NCBI RefSeq assembly: GCF_029667115.1
Contig: NZ_JARUIU010000005.1
Span: 62,001-126,000 of the forward strand
From: Jeotgalibacillus sp. ET6
GTDB lineage: Bacteria > Bacillota > Bacilli > Bacillales > Jeotgalibacillaceae
Reading direction: 5' to 3'
DNA length: 64,000 nt
The translations under genes were made by a program, and so were the position numbers. The notes below the pieces were generated by a model. The model saw nothing but the letters and a program-made list of their open reading frames with translations. It searched no databases and was not told where the DNA came from. Position 1 is the stretch's first letter. Each line of letters opens with the position of its first letter. Positions 42,075-50,317 of the stretch are shown here, one piece after another.

Positions 42075-43532
42075 TTAAGCTGTTTTATTTAAATCATCAT
42101 CTACCACTATTGGGTGAAGTCCCGAATCACTCGCTGCCAGTCTCGCACGCACAGTCATAAAGAATGCGACAGCAGAAGCGATCGTAATGAAAGCAGCTCC
42201 GCCATAGGCTATTTCTATCGGAAATCGTAATCCGATTTCCGCATTTAAAATATAGGTAAAGGTTGCCATGGTGATAAACATTGCCGGCAGGACCGCAATC
42301 CAGTAGTTTTTCCGCTGAAGAGCCAGGTACATAGCGCCGACCCATAGTGCAATCATCGCCGTTGATTGATTTGCCCAGGAGAAATATCTCCAAAGGATAT
42401 TAAAATCGATCTGAGTAAGTGCAATCGATAATACGAAGAGTGGAAGAGCAATCCAGATTCTGCTCATGATTTTCTTTTGTCCTACTTTAATGTAATCAGC
42501 AATGATCATCCTTGCACTTCGGAAAGCTGTGTCCCCTGATGTAATAGGCAGGACGATGACTCCAATAATGGCAAGTGTACCTCCGATTGCACCGAGCGTA
42601 GTGATGGAAACTTCTCTTACAATGGCAGCAGGTCCGCCGGCGGCTAAGATTTCATTGAGGTTTTCACCGCTGAATAGAGCCATTCCTGCCGCTGCCCAGA
42701 TCATCGCAATAATTCCCTCTAAAATCATCATCCCATAAAAAATTTTGCGTCCCTGGTTTTCTTTTTGAGTCGTCCTTGAAATGATGGGCGATTGTGTTGC
42801 ATGAAAGCCTGAAAGAGCTCCGCAAGAAATGGTCAGGAACAATAATGGAAAGACTGCCAGTCCGCCCGGGTGCATATTTTGAAGTGTAATTTCCGGTATT
42901 GGATGCCCCTGAACAACAAGCGCTCCCCCAACTCCAATTGCACTGATTAGCAGAAGAGCCCCGAAGATCGGGTAAAGACGTCCAATAATTTTGTCGACCG
43001 GCAGCATAGTAGCCGCAATATAATAAACAAAAATAGCTCCAATAATCACGCCCATTGAAATCCAGGCAGGTGTCAAATCTGCGATAAGCGCTGCAGGTGC
43101 CGTAACAAAAACTGTTCCGACAAGAAGCAATAACAGAATTGAAAACGCATTGACAACATGCTTAAAAGCTTTTCCTAAAAACTTCCCAGCAAGCTCCGGT
43201 AAATGAGCTCCCCGATTTCGAATGGAGATCATCCCGGTCAGGTAGTCGTGAACGGCTCCTGCAAAAATACAGCCGAACACAATCCAGATAAACGCAACCG
43301 GTCCGTATAGAGCACCCATGATTGGACCGAAAATCGGACCCACTCCTGCTATATTTAAAAGCTGAATCATGGAATTTCGTTTCGTATCCATTGGAACATA
43401 ATCAACGCCGTCTGCATGGGAATAAGCTGGCGTAAGACGTTCGTTTTTCACACCAAAAACTTTTTCCACAAACTTGCCGTACGTAAAATAACCTATAATT
43501 AGTATGACGATTGCTGCGAGAAAGGTAACCAT
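42075..43532 (-). CDS. cstA: CstA-family transporter (peptide or pyruvate)
   Basis: Membrane protein of 485 aa with about 14 membrane segments of the carbon-starvation CstA family. The N-terminal CstA region contains GPIFGPIMGALYGP and FAGAVHDYLTGMISIRNRG (about 62-110). Family members BtsT and CstA of E. coli import pyruvate and/or peptides. GAGGAGG precedes the ATG. A cre site lies 22-35 nt upstream, so CcpA repression by glucose is likely. A LytS/LytT system is encoded 1 kb away, an arrangement like BtsSR-BtsT, which suggests pyruvate uptake. Confidence 0.88.
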   Translation of the reverse strand: MVTFLAAIVILIIGYFTYGKFVEKVFGVKNERLTPAYSHADGVDYVPMDTKRNSMIQLLNIAGVGPIFGPIMGALYGPVAFIWIVFGCIFAGAVHDYLTGMISIRNRGAHLPELAGKFLGKAFKHVVNAFSILLLLLVGTVFVTAPAALIADLTPAWISMGVIIGAIFVYYIAATMLPVDKIIGRLYPIFGALLLISAIGVGGALVVQGHPIPEITLQNMHPGGLAVFPLLFLTISCGALSGFHATQSPIISRTTQKENQGRKIFYGMMILEGIIAMIWAAAGMALFSGENLNEILAAGGPAAIVREVSITTLGAIGGTLAIIGVIVLPITSGDTAFRSARMIIADYIKVGQKKIMSRIWIALPLFVLSIALTQIDFNILWRYFSWANQSTAMIALWVGAMYLALQRKNYWIAVLPAMFITMATFTYILNAEIGLRFPIEIAYGGAAFITIASAVAFFMTVRARLAASDSGLHPIVVDDDLNKTA

Positions 43533-43553
43533 TTATTTTCCTCCTCAAAATAG

Positions 43554-43567
43554 TGTATCCGCTTACA
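43554..43567 (-). promoter_or_regulatory. cre (CcpA) site upstream of cstA
   Basis: On the minus strand TGTAAGCGGATACA matches the 14-base cre consensus TGWAANCGNTNWCA at 13 positions. It lies immediately before the cstA ribosome site. Confidence 0.7.
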
Positions 43568-43686
43568 TCATACATTTTCATTCATCTTTTTGGGCTGTTC
43601 CCTGGTCAACGTGACGAAAACGACGATTAAGATGTTCATATTGGAGGTTAAAAATCTTCTTCAGCTTCTATCTGCCTTGCTTTTAT

Positions 43687-43695
43687 TTGGTATAA
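43687..43695 (+). promoter_or_regulatory. Extended -10 promoter
   Basis: TGGTATAAT at this place is an extended -10 element without a clear -35, correctly placed for the lipoprotein gene beginning at 43747. Confidence 0.5.
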
Positions 43696-43746
43696 TCATG
43701 AAAAATACTCGTTATGTGAACAACATCATGGAGGAGGCTGAACGAA

Positions 43747-44529
43747 ATAAGAAAAATGGTTGCGCTGCTGCTATTACTGACTATATCAGTATTGAGCGCC
43801 TGTACTGGCAACATACAAGGTGAAGAAAAGCTGCAAAATGAGGCAGATGCTATTAAAGTCAGTCTGCTGGAAAAGTATGAAAGATCGTTTCATGTGCTTG
43901 AGATAAAGGAGCACACTGTACAGTTGGGTGGATCTTCGATCATCCATGCAAAGCTCGCACCGGCTGGAGAAGAAGAGCTGCATTTCACGCTGGAAAAAGT
44001 ACCGGGAGAAGAAACGTTCAAAGAAAATTATCTGGCTGAAAAGTGGAACAGGGATGCAGAAAAAATTGTTCAATCAGAAATTGCAGAAATATATGGTGCG
44101 AATGCCTTTATTCAATTTCAATTTTCAGTAAGAGAGAATCTTACGGAACAAGAAGTGATTTCCTCCGAGCGGCAGGATTTGCTCTATGCATTGTCCAACC
44201 ATCAAGATCAGCTTGTTCCTTTTATTCAAATTATATATAGCCAAAAAGAAGTGAGCGATGAAGTTGAACTAAAAAAGCTTCTTTCCTTAATCACATTTCT
44301 GAAAGAAAACAATCTGCATCATATAAGGATTTCGCTGGATATTTACGCGAAGGAGCTTGAGAAAAAGATCGTAAAGCATCCAGAAAAATATCTTGAATTA
44401 CCCTTTTCAGAGAGGGTCGAGTTTATCCAGAAAGACCGTATTCTTTTTACGCTTCTGCTGGAAGATCAAGACACAGCAGCTGTAGAAACTGTACAAGATC
44501 TTAATAGAATAATAGATGAGGAAGGCTGA
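43747..44529 (+). CDS. Hypothetical lipoprotein, possibly with ATA start codon
   Basis: Predicted lipoprotein of 257-260 aa of unknown function. The lipobox is LSAC, preceded by a hydrophobic run MVALLLLLTISV. If translation began at the only in-frame ATG (43756), the signal peptide would lack its usual basic N-terminus and the AGGAGG would be 18 nt away. Starting at ATA 43747 gives an Arg-Lys N-terminus and a 9-nt spacing. The mature part is soluble and rich in Glu and Lys. It sits between divergent cstA and convergent lytT, so a connection to the pyruvate system is possible but unproven. Confidence 0.65.
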   Translation: MRKMVALLLLLTISVLSACTGNIQGEEKLQNEADAIKVSLLEKYERSFHVLEIKEHTVQLGGSSIIHAKLAPAGEEELHFTLEKVPGEETFKENYLAEKWNRDAEKIVQSEIAEIYGANAFIQFQFSVRENLTEQEVISSERQDLLYALSNHQDQLVPFIQIIYSQKEVSDEVELKKLLSLITFLKENNLHHIRISLDIYAKELEKKIVKHPEKYLELPFSERVEFIQKDRILFTLLLEDQDTAAVETVQDLNRIIDEEG

Positions 44530-44560
44530 GACCCAGTGGTTTCAGCCTTCCTCGTTTTTA
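44518..44560. terminator. Bidirectional terminator between the lipoprotein and lytT genes
   Basis: GAGGAAGGCTGA and TCAGCCTTCCTC (12 bp) around an 11-13 nt loop, followed by GTTTTTATTTT. Confidence 0.92.
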
Positions 44561-44586
44561 TTTTCAAATTGACCATGTCGTTTAAT

Positions 44587-45312
44587 TTAAAGCTCCAGTC
44601 TCTCCCTCAGTTCTTTCACATAATTACGGCTTACCGGTACGTGATCATCACTGTTTTTAAGCTTCAGCTGATAGACGCTTGTACTCCAGGAAACCAGTTC
44701 TTCCACTTTGCTGATGTTCACCAGATATCCTTTATGAACTCTGAAAAATGCATATCCGGTTAGTTTTTGCTCGAGCTCCTTTAAGGTTGTTTTAGAGGAA
44801 AGCTTCTCCTTTTCCGTCACAATAAACGTATCCCGCCCCTCCCTGTAAATATAAACAATCTTTTCGGGTTCTAAATAGTAAATCCGGTCTTCCCCCTGCA
44901 CCGCCAGCTTTCCGGAAGGAGCTTTACTTGCAGGAGGAGCGGCAGGCTGCTTTTTCTGTAAAAGGCGTTTTACCGTTTGAGCTACCTGAATGTCGTCAAA
45001 AGGTTTTAAAAGATAATCCACTGCGTCTAAACGAAACGCTTTAACTGCGTAGTCAGGGTAAGCAGTTGCAAAGATGACAAACGGAGGGTTCTTCAGCTTT
45101 TGAAGGGTTTCTGCTAATTCAATTCCCGTCATCCCTGTCATTTCAATATCCAGAAACACAGCATCCGGTTCTAACTGTAAAATCAGTCCCAGTCCCTTTT
45201 CAGCTGAACTGGCTTCCCCAATGATATTCAGCTCGGAATGTTCGTTTAATAAATGCACTAATTCCTGCCGGCTGAGCGGCTCGTCGTCAATTACGATTGT
45301 CCGCAGCTCCAT
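44587..45312 (-). CDS. lytT: LytTR-type response regulator
   Basis: Two-component response regulator of 241 aa. The receiver domain (1 to about 120) has the acidic pair Asp9-Asp10, phosphoacceptor Asp55 (FLDIEMTGM), and the switch Thr/Lys in FATAYPDYAVKAF..DYLLKPF. The LytTR DNA-binding domain spans about 138-238. ATG 45312 has AGGAGG 7 nt upstream; an overlapping GTG at 45318 is too close to it. It is cotranscribed with the kinase directly upstream. It may control cstA, like BtsR controls btsT, or holin-like genes as in lytSR systems. Confidence 0.88.
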   Translation of the reverse strand: MELRTIVIDDEPLSRQELVHLLNEHSELNIIGEASSAEKGLGLILQLEPDAVFLDIEMTGMTGIELAETLQKLKNPPFVIFATAYPDYAVKAFRLDAVDYLLKPFDDIQVAQTVKRLLQKKQPAAPPASKAPSGKLAVQGEDRIYYLEPEKIVYIYREGRDTFIVTEKEKLSSKTTLKELEQKLTGYAFFRVHKGYLVNISKVEELVSWSTSVYQLKLKNSDDHVPVSRNYVKELRERLEL

Positions 45313-45314
45313 TT

Positions 45315-47066
45315 TCACGCCTCCTCCATCTCTTCGTTCGCCTTTATTGTAAATGTAACAGCCGTTCTTTTTCCTGGAACTGATTTCAAATGAAGACCTG
45401 ATTCTTCTCCAATCATTTTGACCAGACGGGTATGAACATTATGAAGTCCAATTCCGGTTCCGTTCACTGATTTAACAGGAGCTTGCAAAAGAGTTTCAAG
45501 CCGGTCTTTCTCAATGCCCGTTCCATTATCACTTACGGTAATCGTGATCTGATCGGAAGCCCTGGTACTCGACAGGATCAGTTTTCCATCCGAGGATTTG
45601 TGCTTTAAGCCATGCTTAATAGCATTTTCCACAAGAGGCTGCAGCGTCATGGAAGGAACTTTGGTGCCCATGGTTTCCTCCTCTATTTCATAGTAAACCG
45701 TCAGCCGGTCACAAAACCTTGCTTCTTCAATAGCAAGGTAAGCTTTAACATGATCAACTTCCTCCCTGAGTGTCGAATAGTTTTTCGTTGCACCGGCCAG
45801 ATTTTGTCTAAAGAAGGAGGATAACGCGATCAGAAGCTTTCTAGCTTTGTCCGGATTTGTTCGGATCAGCGAGACAATTGTATTCAGCGCGTTAAATAGA
45901 AAGTGCGGACTAACCTGTGCCTGTAAAGCCTTGATCTCAGCTTCCTGCGCCAATGCGCGATGTTTTTCAACCTCTGAAATTTCAAGCTGATGACTAAGAA
46001 GTGTGGATAATCCTGAAATCAGCTCCAGCATAATAGGGGAAATCATTCGCTGAGATGAAAAATAAACTTTTAATGTTCCAATCGTCTGGTCCCGACGATT
46101 TAAAGGAGCTATTACAGCAGCCTGCAGATTACAGCTTTCTTCATTGCAGCCTATCGCATCGCGCCCAACCGTTTGACCTTTACCTGTTGCGATTACGTAT
46201 TTGGTGGCATCGGTGCGTATTTCATGACCGCTTTGATGGTGACCGGCACCCTCCCCAATATGTGAGAGAATATGTTTACGATCAGTGATGGCGACTGCCA
46301 GCGAAGGAATTTCCTGATATAGAATGGAAGAAACCTCTGCTGCTGAAACAGGCGTCAGCCCTTTTCTCATATGTGTAAGCGTAAGATTGGCTATGCGGAG
46401 AGCCTTCTGTGATTGAACAGCTCCCATTCGCTCTTCTTCCTGGATAACGCTTCTTATGATTAAAACAAAGAGAGCGGTTCCAATCGCGTTGGCTACAATC
46501 ATGGGAATGCCAATATCCTGAACAAGCGCGAAGGCTCTGTCAAAGGGCTGAGCGACGCCTAAAATGATCAGCATTTGAATTGCTTCTGCGAAACCACCAA
46601 CAAGAAAAGCGATCTGCGGGGTCACAATTCTGTTTTTCTTCTGCTTGGCTGAAATCATTCCGGCTATAAATCCTGCAGCAATCGTCGCAATTCCGCAGGC
46701 GACGCCGGTAAAGCCTCCAAGAAAAATCCTGTGCACACCTGCGACAATTCCTGCTCCTGCGCCGATCTTCCAGCCGCCAAGAAGACCTGCAACAACCACT
46801 CCAAGGACCCTCGAGTTCGCAATCGCTTCGTCTTCATTGAGTACTCTTGTCCACCGGTCCATAGAGTCTTCAACCGGGTTTATAATGATTCCCGTGTATG
46901 TTCCAATTATGCCAAAGCAGCCAAAAATCACTACGAGCAAAAGCCGCTGTCCTGTATGAATGGTCGACTGGGGATCAAACAGCCTTCTGAAAAATGGAAG
47001 TCTTGTTAAAATAAACGCCACTGTTACGATAATCCCAAGGCGTTCAATCATCGCTAAAACCAGCAT
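45315..47066 (-). CDS. lytS: LytS-type sensor histidine kinase
   Basis: Membrane kinase of 583 aa. The 5TMR-LYT sensor region (1 to about 200) includes NPVEDSMDRWTRVLNEDEAIANSRVLGVVVAGLLGG. A GAF domain (about 225-350) follows, then the His_kinase domain with phosphoacceptor His in HFLFNALNTI (about 386), and a HATPase domain (PLVENAIKHGLK, DNGTGI, GTGIGLHNV). GAGGG precedes the ATG. This architecture fits LytS and BtsS (YehU), the latter being a pyruvate sensor. It shares an operon with lytT. Confidence 0.88.
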   Translation of the reverse strand: MLVLAMIERLGIIVTVAFILTRLPFFRRLFDPQSTIHTGQRLLLVVIFGCFGIIGTYTGIIINPVEDSMDRWTRVLNEDEAIANSRVLGVVVAGLLGGWKIGAGAGIVAGVHRIFLGGFTGVACGIATIAAGFIAGMISAKQKKNRIVTPQIAFLVGGFAEAIQMLIILGVAQPFDRAFALVQDIGIPMIVANAIGTALFVLIIRSVIQEEERMGAVQSQKALRIANLTLTHMRKGLTPVSAAEVSSILYQEIPSLAVAITDRKHILSHIGEGAGHHQSGHEIRTDATKYVIATGKGQTVGRDAIGCNEESCNLQAAVIAPLNRRDQTIGTLKVYFSSQRMISPIMLELISGLSTLLSHQLEISEVEKHRALAQEAEIKALQAQVSPHFLFNALNTIVSLIRTNPDKARKLLIALSSFFRQNLAGATKNYSTLREEVDHVKAYLAIEEARFCDRLTVYYEIEEETMGTKVPSMTLQPLVENAIKHGLKHKSSDGKLILSSTRASDQITITVSDNGTGIEKDRLETLLQAPVKSVNGTGIGLHNVHTRLVKMIGEESGLHLKSVPGKRTAVTFTIKANEEMEEA

Positions 47067-47213
47067 CCCATTCCCTCTTTTCTATTTCCTGATAACGCAA
47101 TCATACCATCAATATAAGGGTTTTCTAAACTGGAAAAGAATTCGAATACGATGCTTCCTTCTCCGAATGTGTTACGATGAAGATTACAGAATTATGAAAG
47201 AAGGTATCTTACC

Positions 47214-47552
47214 ATGTACAGCCACGGGAAAAAGATTTTAGGCGATGTACTCGATCAGGAAACCCGCTGCATTCATTATCATACAAAAAAAGATATTATT
47301 GCGATTAAATTTTATTGCTGCGATACCTATTATCCCTGTAAAAGCTGCCATGATTCACATGGATGCGGAAACCACTCTGTGTGGCCTGCAGCTTTATTTA
47401 ACGAAAAAGCAATTTTATGCGGAGCCTGCGGAACCGAGTTAACCATAAATGAGTATCTTAACTGCCAATCTTCATGCCCAGCCTGTTCATCCTTATTTAA
47501 TCCAGGCTGCACTCTGCATGCTTCTTATTATTTTGAAACTCAGGATCGCTGA
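47214..47552 (+). CDS. CHY zinc-finger protein
   Basis: Protein of 112 aa with the CHY zinc-finger arrangement: CIHYHTKKDIIAIKFYCCDTYYPCKSCHDSHGCGNH, then CGACGTEL and CPACSSLFNPGCTLH. Thirteen or more Cys and His residues likely bind three zinc ions. A weak ribosome site (AAAGG) precedes the ATG. The role is unknown in bacteria; plant and animal relatives mediate protein interactions. Confidence 0.85.
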   Translation: MYSHGKKILGDVLDQETRCIHYHTKKDIIAIKFYCCDTYYPCKSCHDSHGCGNHSVWPAALFNEKAILCGACGTELTINEYLNCQSSCPACSSLFNPGCTLHASYYFETQDR

Positions 47553-47693
47553 GCATGTAAATAAACAGGCATCAGTCACACTATACCTTTTTGTCGTTTC
47601 TATGAACTTTAAACCAAGTTAAAGTTGTATCTTGTAATCTCCCTATTATTCATGGTTAGATTAATAGGATAACTATAAAAGGAGTTAATCCAA

Positions 47694-48494
47694 ATGTTAC
47701 ATTACCGTTCATATAAATCCGATCCGGTGCTTCCCTGGGTAACATTTATCCATGGTGCCGGAGGAAGTTCCAGCATCTGGTTTAAGCAAATTAAAGAATT
47801 CAGAAAACATTTTAACGTGCTGGTAGTTGATCTAAGAGGACACGGACAGTCTGAACGCGGCCGCTGGAAAAAAGGCGACAGCTTCATAGAAGTCTCTAAA
47901 GAAGTGATTGATGTTCTTGATCATCTTTCTATAAAAAAATCTCATTTCGTCGGCGTTTCGCTTGGGACTATTGTGGTTCAAACATTATCTACTCATCACC
48001 CCGAGTATGTAAGTTCACTAGTACTCAGCGGTGCGATCATCAAGCTCGACATCCGTACAAAGCTTTTGCTGTGGATCGGACGTACAACTAAACAATTTGT
48101 GCCATATATGCTTTTGTATAAACTTTTCGCATGGATTATCATGCCTAACCGCTCACACGAGGAATCACGGCTTGCCTTTGTGAATTCGGCTAAAAAAATG
48201 TGCCAAAAAGAATTTATCCGCTGGTTTTCACTTACAAAAGTGATCAACCCTTACCTTGACCGGCTGCAGATGGAAACCAATGGCCTGCCGACAATGTTTA
48301 TCATGGGGGAAGAAGATTATTTATTCCGTGCCCCTGTAGAAGAACTTGTGCGCCGCGATTCAACGCTGGGTCTTATCACGATTCAAAAAGCAGGTCATGT
48401 CTGCAATATCGATCAGCCGCAGACCTATAATGAAAAAACCATTGCATATATTAAAGAAATTGAATCATTAATCAGTACATCTAAAACCATCTGA
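47694..48494 (+). CDS. Alpha/beta hydrolase
   Basis: Cytoplasmic serine hydrolase-fold protein of 266 aa. The oxyanion segment FIHGAGGSS is at about 18-26, the nucleophile elbow GVSLGT contains Ser at about 90, and the acid GEEDYLF and His GHVCNI (about 240) complete the triad. The lid region contains a hydrophobic stretch. AAAAGGAG precedes the ATG. Substrate unknown. A terminator overlaps its last codons. Confidence 0.82.
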   Translation: MLHYRSYKSDPVLPWVTFIHGAGGSSSIWFKQIKEFRKHFNVLVVDLRGHGQSERGRWKKGDSFIEVSKEVIDVLDHLSIKKSHFVGVSLGTIVVQTLSTHHPEYVSSLVLSGAIIKLDIRTKLLLWIGRTTKQFVPYMLLYKLFAWIIMPNRSHEESRLAFVNSAKKMCQKEFIRWFSLTKVINPYLDRLQMETNGLPTMFIMGEEDYLFRAPVEELVRRDSTLGLITIQKAGHVCNIDQPQTYNEKTIAYIKEIESLISTSKTI

Positions 48495-48517
48495 TTGGGT
48501 TCAGATGGTTTTATTTT
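48483..48517 (+). terminator. Terminator of the hydrolase gene
   Basis: AAAACCATCTGA and TCAGATGGTTTT form a 12-bp stem with 6-nt loop followed by ATTTT. It begins inside the stop region of the gene. Confidence 0.9.
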
Positions 48518-48531
48518 AGGAGGTGAGTCTA

Positions 48532-48936
48532 TTGCTGAAGGAATTTAAAAAGTTCGCTATGAGAGGCAATGTGATGGACCTTGCCATTGCCGTAGTCATT
48601 GGCGCGGCGTTTGGCAAAATCGTCACGGCACTCGTGGATAATATCATTACCCCGATTATGGGCATCTTGCTTGGCGGCATATCGTTTGAAAATTTATCCT
48701 TTCCGGTCAACGATGCTGTTATTACATATGGTTTATTTATTCAGGCAGTCATCGATTTTATTATTATTGCATTTGCCATCTTCCTATTTATAAAACTACT
48801 AAACCGTTTTAAAAGCAAAAAAGAAGAAGAAAAGCCTGTCCCGATTCCTGATCCCCAAACAGAGCTTCTGCGTGAAATCCGGGATCTATTAAAAAAAGAA
48901 AACGAACCCGACTCAAAACAAAATCCACTGGAATAA
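48532..48936 (+). CDS. mscL: Large-conductance mechanosensitive channel
   Basis: Homopentameric membrane channel that opens on hypo-osmotic shock, 134 aa. The N-terminal amphipathic helix ([12 protein letters not shown]) and first helix [18 protein letters not shown] are typical, as are the second membrane segment (about 73-96) and the charged C-terminal helix. Start is TTG 48532, with AGGAGGTGA about 5 nt upstream. It fits the salt-coping theme with the BCCT transporter. Confidence 0.95.
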   Translation: MLKEFKKFAMRGNVMDLAIAVVIGAAFGKIVTALVDNIITPIMGILLGGISFENLSFPVNDAVITYGLFIQAVIDFIIIAFAIFLFIKLLNRFKSKKEEEKPVPIPDPQTELLREIRDLLKKENEPDSKQNPLE

Positions 48937-48950
48937 TCCAGTGGATTTTT
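48921..48950 (+). terminator. Terminator of mscL
   Basis: AAATCCACTGGA and TCCAGTGGATTT with a 4-nt loop and T5; the 5' arm overlaps the final codons. Confidence 0.92.
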
Positions 48951-48964
48951 CGTGTTGCTTTGGT

Positions 48965-49387
48965 AATGAGCAACGACGAATGCGGGCGCTTGCCAGCTAT
49001 TCTGAAAAAAGAGCTGAAAGCGTTTGTCATTCGAGGCGCAAATACCGGGACGGAGCGCAGTTACCTTAGCTGGTAATGAACATCCGGCACGGAATGAGCA
49101 ACAACGAATGAGGGCGCTTGCCAACTCTTCTGCAAGAAGAGCTGAAAGCGTTTGTCATTCGAGGCACGAATGCCGGGACGGAGCGCAGTTACCTTAGCTG
49201 GTAATGAACATCCGGCACGGAATGAGCAACGACCAATGCGGGCGCTTGCCAGCTCTTCTGCAAGAAGAGCTGAAAGCGTTTGTCATTCGAGGCGCGAATG
49301 CCGGGACGGAGCGCAGTTACCTTAGCTGGTAATGAGCATCCGGCACGGAATGAGCAACGATGAATGCGGGCGCTTGCCAGCTCTTCT
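48965..49387. repeat. 128-bp tandem repeat, three full copies plus a partial one
   Basis: The unit starting AATGAGCAAC recurs at 48965, 49093, 49221 and 49349, exactly every 128 bp; the fourth copy stops after about 39 bases just before the appC stop. Copies are about 95% identical. Each contains the dyad AGCTCTTCT..AAGAAGAGCT. The region from 48951 to 49391 has no credible gene, and the repeat is the only structure seen there. Confidence 0.92.
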
Positions 49388-49391
49388 AGAC

Positions 49392-50288
49392 TTACGTCTT
49401 CATCTTAGGATCAAACGCATCCCGTAACCCATCCCCCAGCAAATTAAACCCGAGAACAACCAGCATGATGGCAAGACCCGGAAAAACAAGCGTCCATGGC
49501 GCCTGTACCAGCAGCGCCCTTGAAGCGGACAGCATGGCTCCCCATTCAGGCTGCGGAGCCCGTGCCCCAAGACTGAGGAAGCCAAGTGCGGCTGCTTCTA
49601 AAATAGCAGTCGCCACGGCTAATGAACCCTGGACAATGATCGGCGTCATCGAATTGGGCAGCACATGAGAGAATAGAATCCGTGAATCTTTCATTCCAAC
49701 GGCCCGTGCCGCCATAATATATTCTTCTTCTTTCACGCTCAGCACCCTGGATCGGATCAACCTGCCAAAGTTCGGAATGTTAATGATGGCTATTGCAATC
49801 AATGCATTCTGCAAGGATGGTCCTAGAATCGCCACAACTGCGATGGCAAGAAGAATACTGGGAAACGCAAGAAGAATATCAAATAACCTTGAAATAATCG
49901 CATCTACCCATTTCCCGTAATAGCCTGCCAGAATGCCAAGCAGACTGCCGACTACTGCCGACCCTACTACAGCTAAAAAGCCGACTGTAAGAGATAATCT
50001 CGCTCCGTGAATAACTCTTGAAAAAACGTCGCGTCCGAAGTCATCGGTTCCAAACCAAAATTCAGATGATGGAGGCTGAAGCCTGATTGATAGATTTTGT
50101 TCATCTATGCCCTGAGGAGCAATCCAGGGAGATGTAATGGCAAGAATAATAAAAAACGAGACGATACTTAAGCCTGCCAGTGCAATTTTATTTCTCTTAA
50201 ATTTCTTCCATCCCTCTTTCCAGGGTGAAAGTGTTTCTTCCTGCTGTTCTTCCCACTCTTGTTCCGGAAGTTTTGCCGGCTCTGCCAT
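49392..50288 (-). CDS. appC: Peptide ABC transporter permease, AppC/DppC type
   Basis: Membrane subunit of an oligopeptide/dipeptide importer, 298 aa with about six membrane segments. An N-terminal OppC_N segment (WKEGWKKFKRNKIALAGL) and the EAA-like motif EEYIMAARAVGMKDSRILFSHVLPN are visible. GAGGAG precedes the ATG. Last gene of the operon appD-appF-appA-appB-appC; its stop abuts the tandem repeat region. Confidence 0.88.
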   Translation of the reverse strand: MAEPAKLPEQEWEEQQEETLSPWKEGWKKFKRNKIALAGLSIVSFFIILAITSPWIAPQGIDEQNLSIRLQPPSSEFWFGTDDFGRDVFSRVIHGARLSLTVGFLAVVGSAVVGSLLGILAGYYGKWVDAIISRLFDILLAFPSILLAIAVVAILGPSLQNALIAIAIINIPNFGRLIRSRVLSVKEEEYIMAARAVGMKDSRILFSHVLPNSMTPIIVQGSLAVATAILEAAALGFLSLGARAPQPEWGAMLSASRALLVQAPWTLVFPGLAIMLVVLGFNLLGDGLRDAFDPKMKT

Positions 50289-50317
50289 GTTCTCACTCCT
50301 CTATTAAACAGTTCTTC

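Noticed and set aside
43600-43640. LytTR binding repeats upstream of cstA
   Set aside because: ACGTTGACC and a nearby CGTT motif resemble half-sites but their spacing is about 11 bp rather than 20-22 bp and the second half-site is poor.
49010-49045. cre-like site TGAAAGCGTTT in each 128-bp unit
   Set aside because: The right half does not fit (three mismatches in the last three positions), and it is not next to a promoter, so the match to the CcpA consensus is probably chance.
48965-49387. CRISPR array
   Set aside because: The repeating unit is 128 bp with no unique spacers, so it is a tandem repeat, and no cas gene is in the window.
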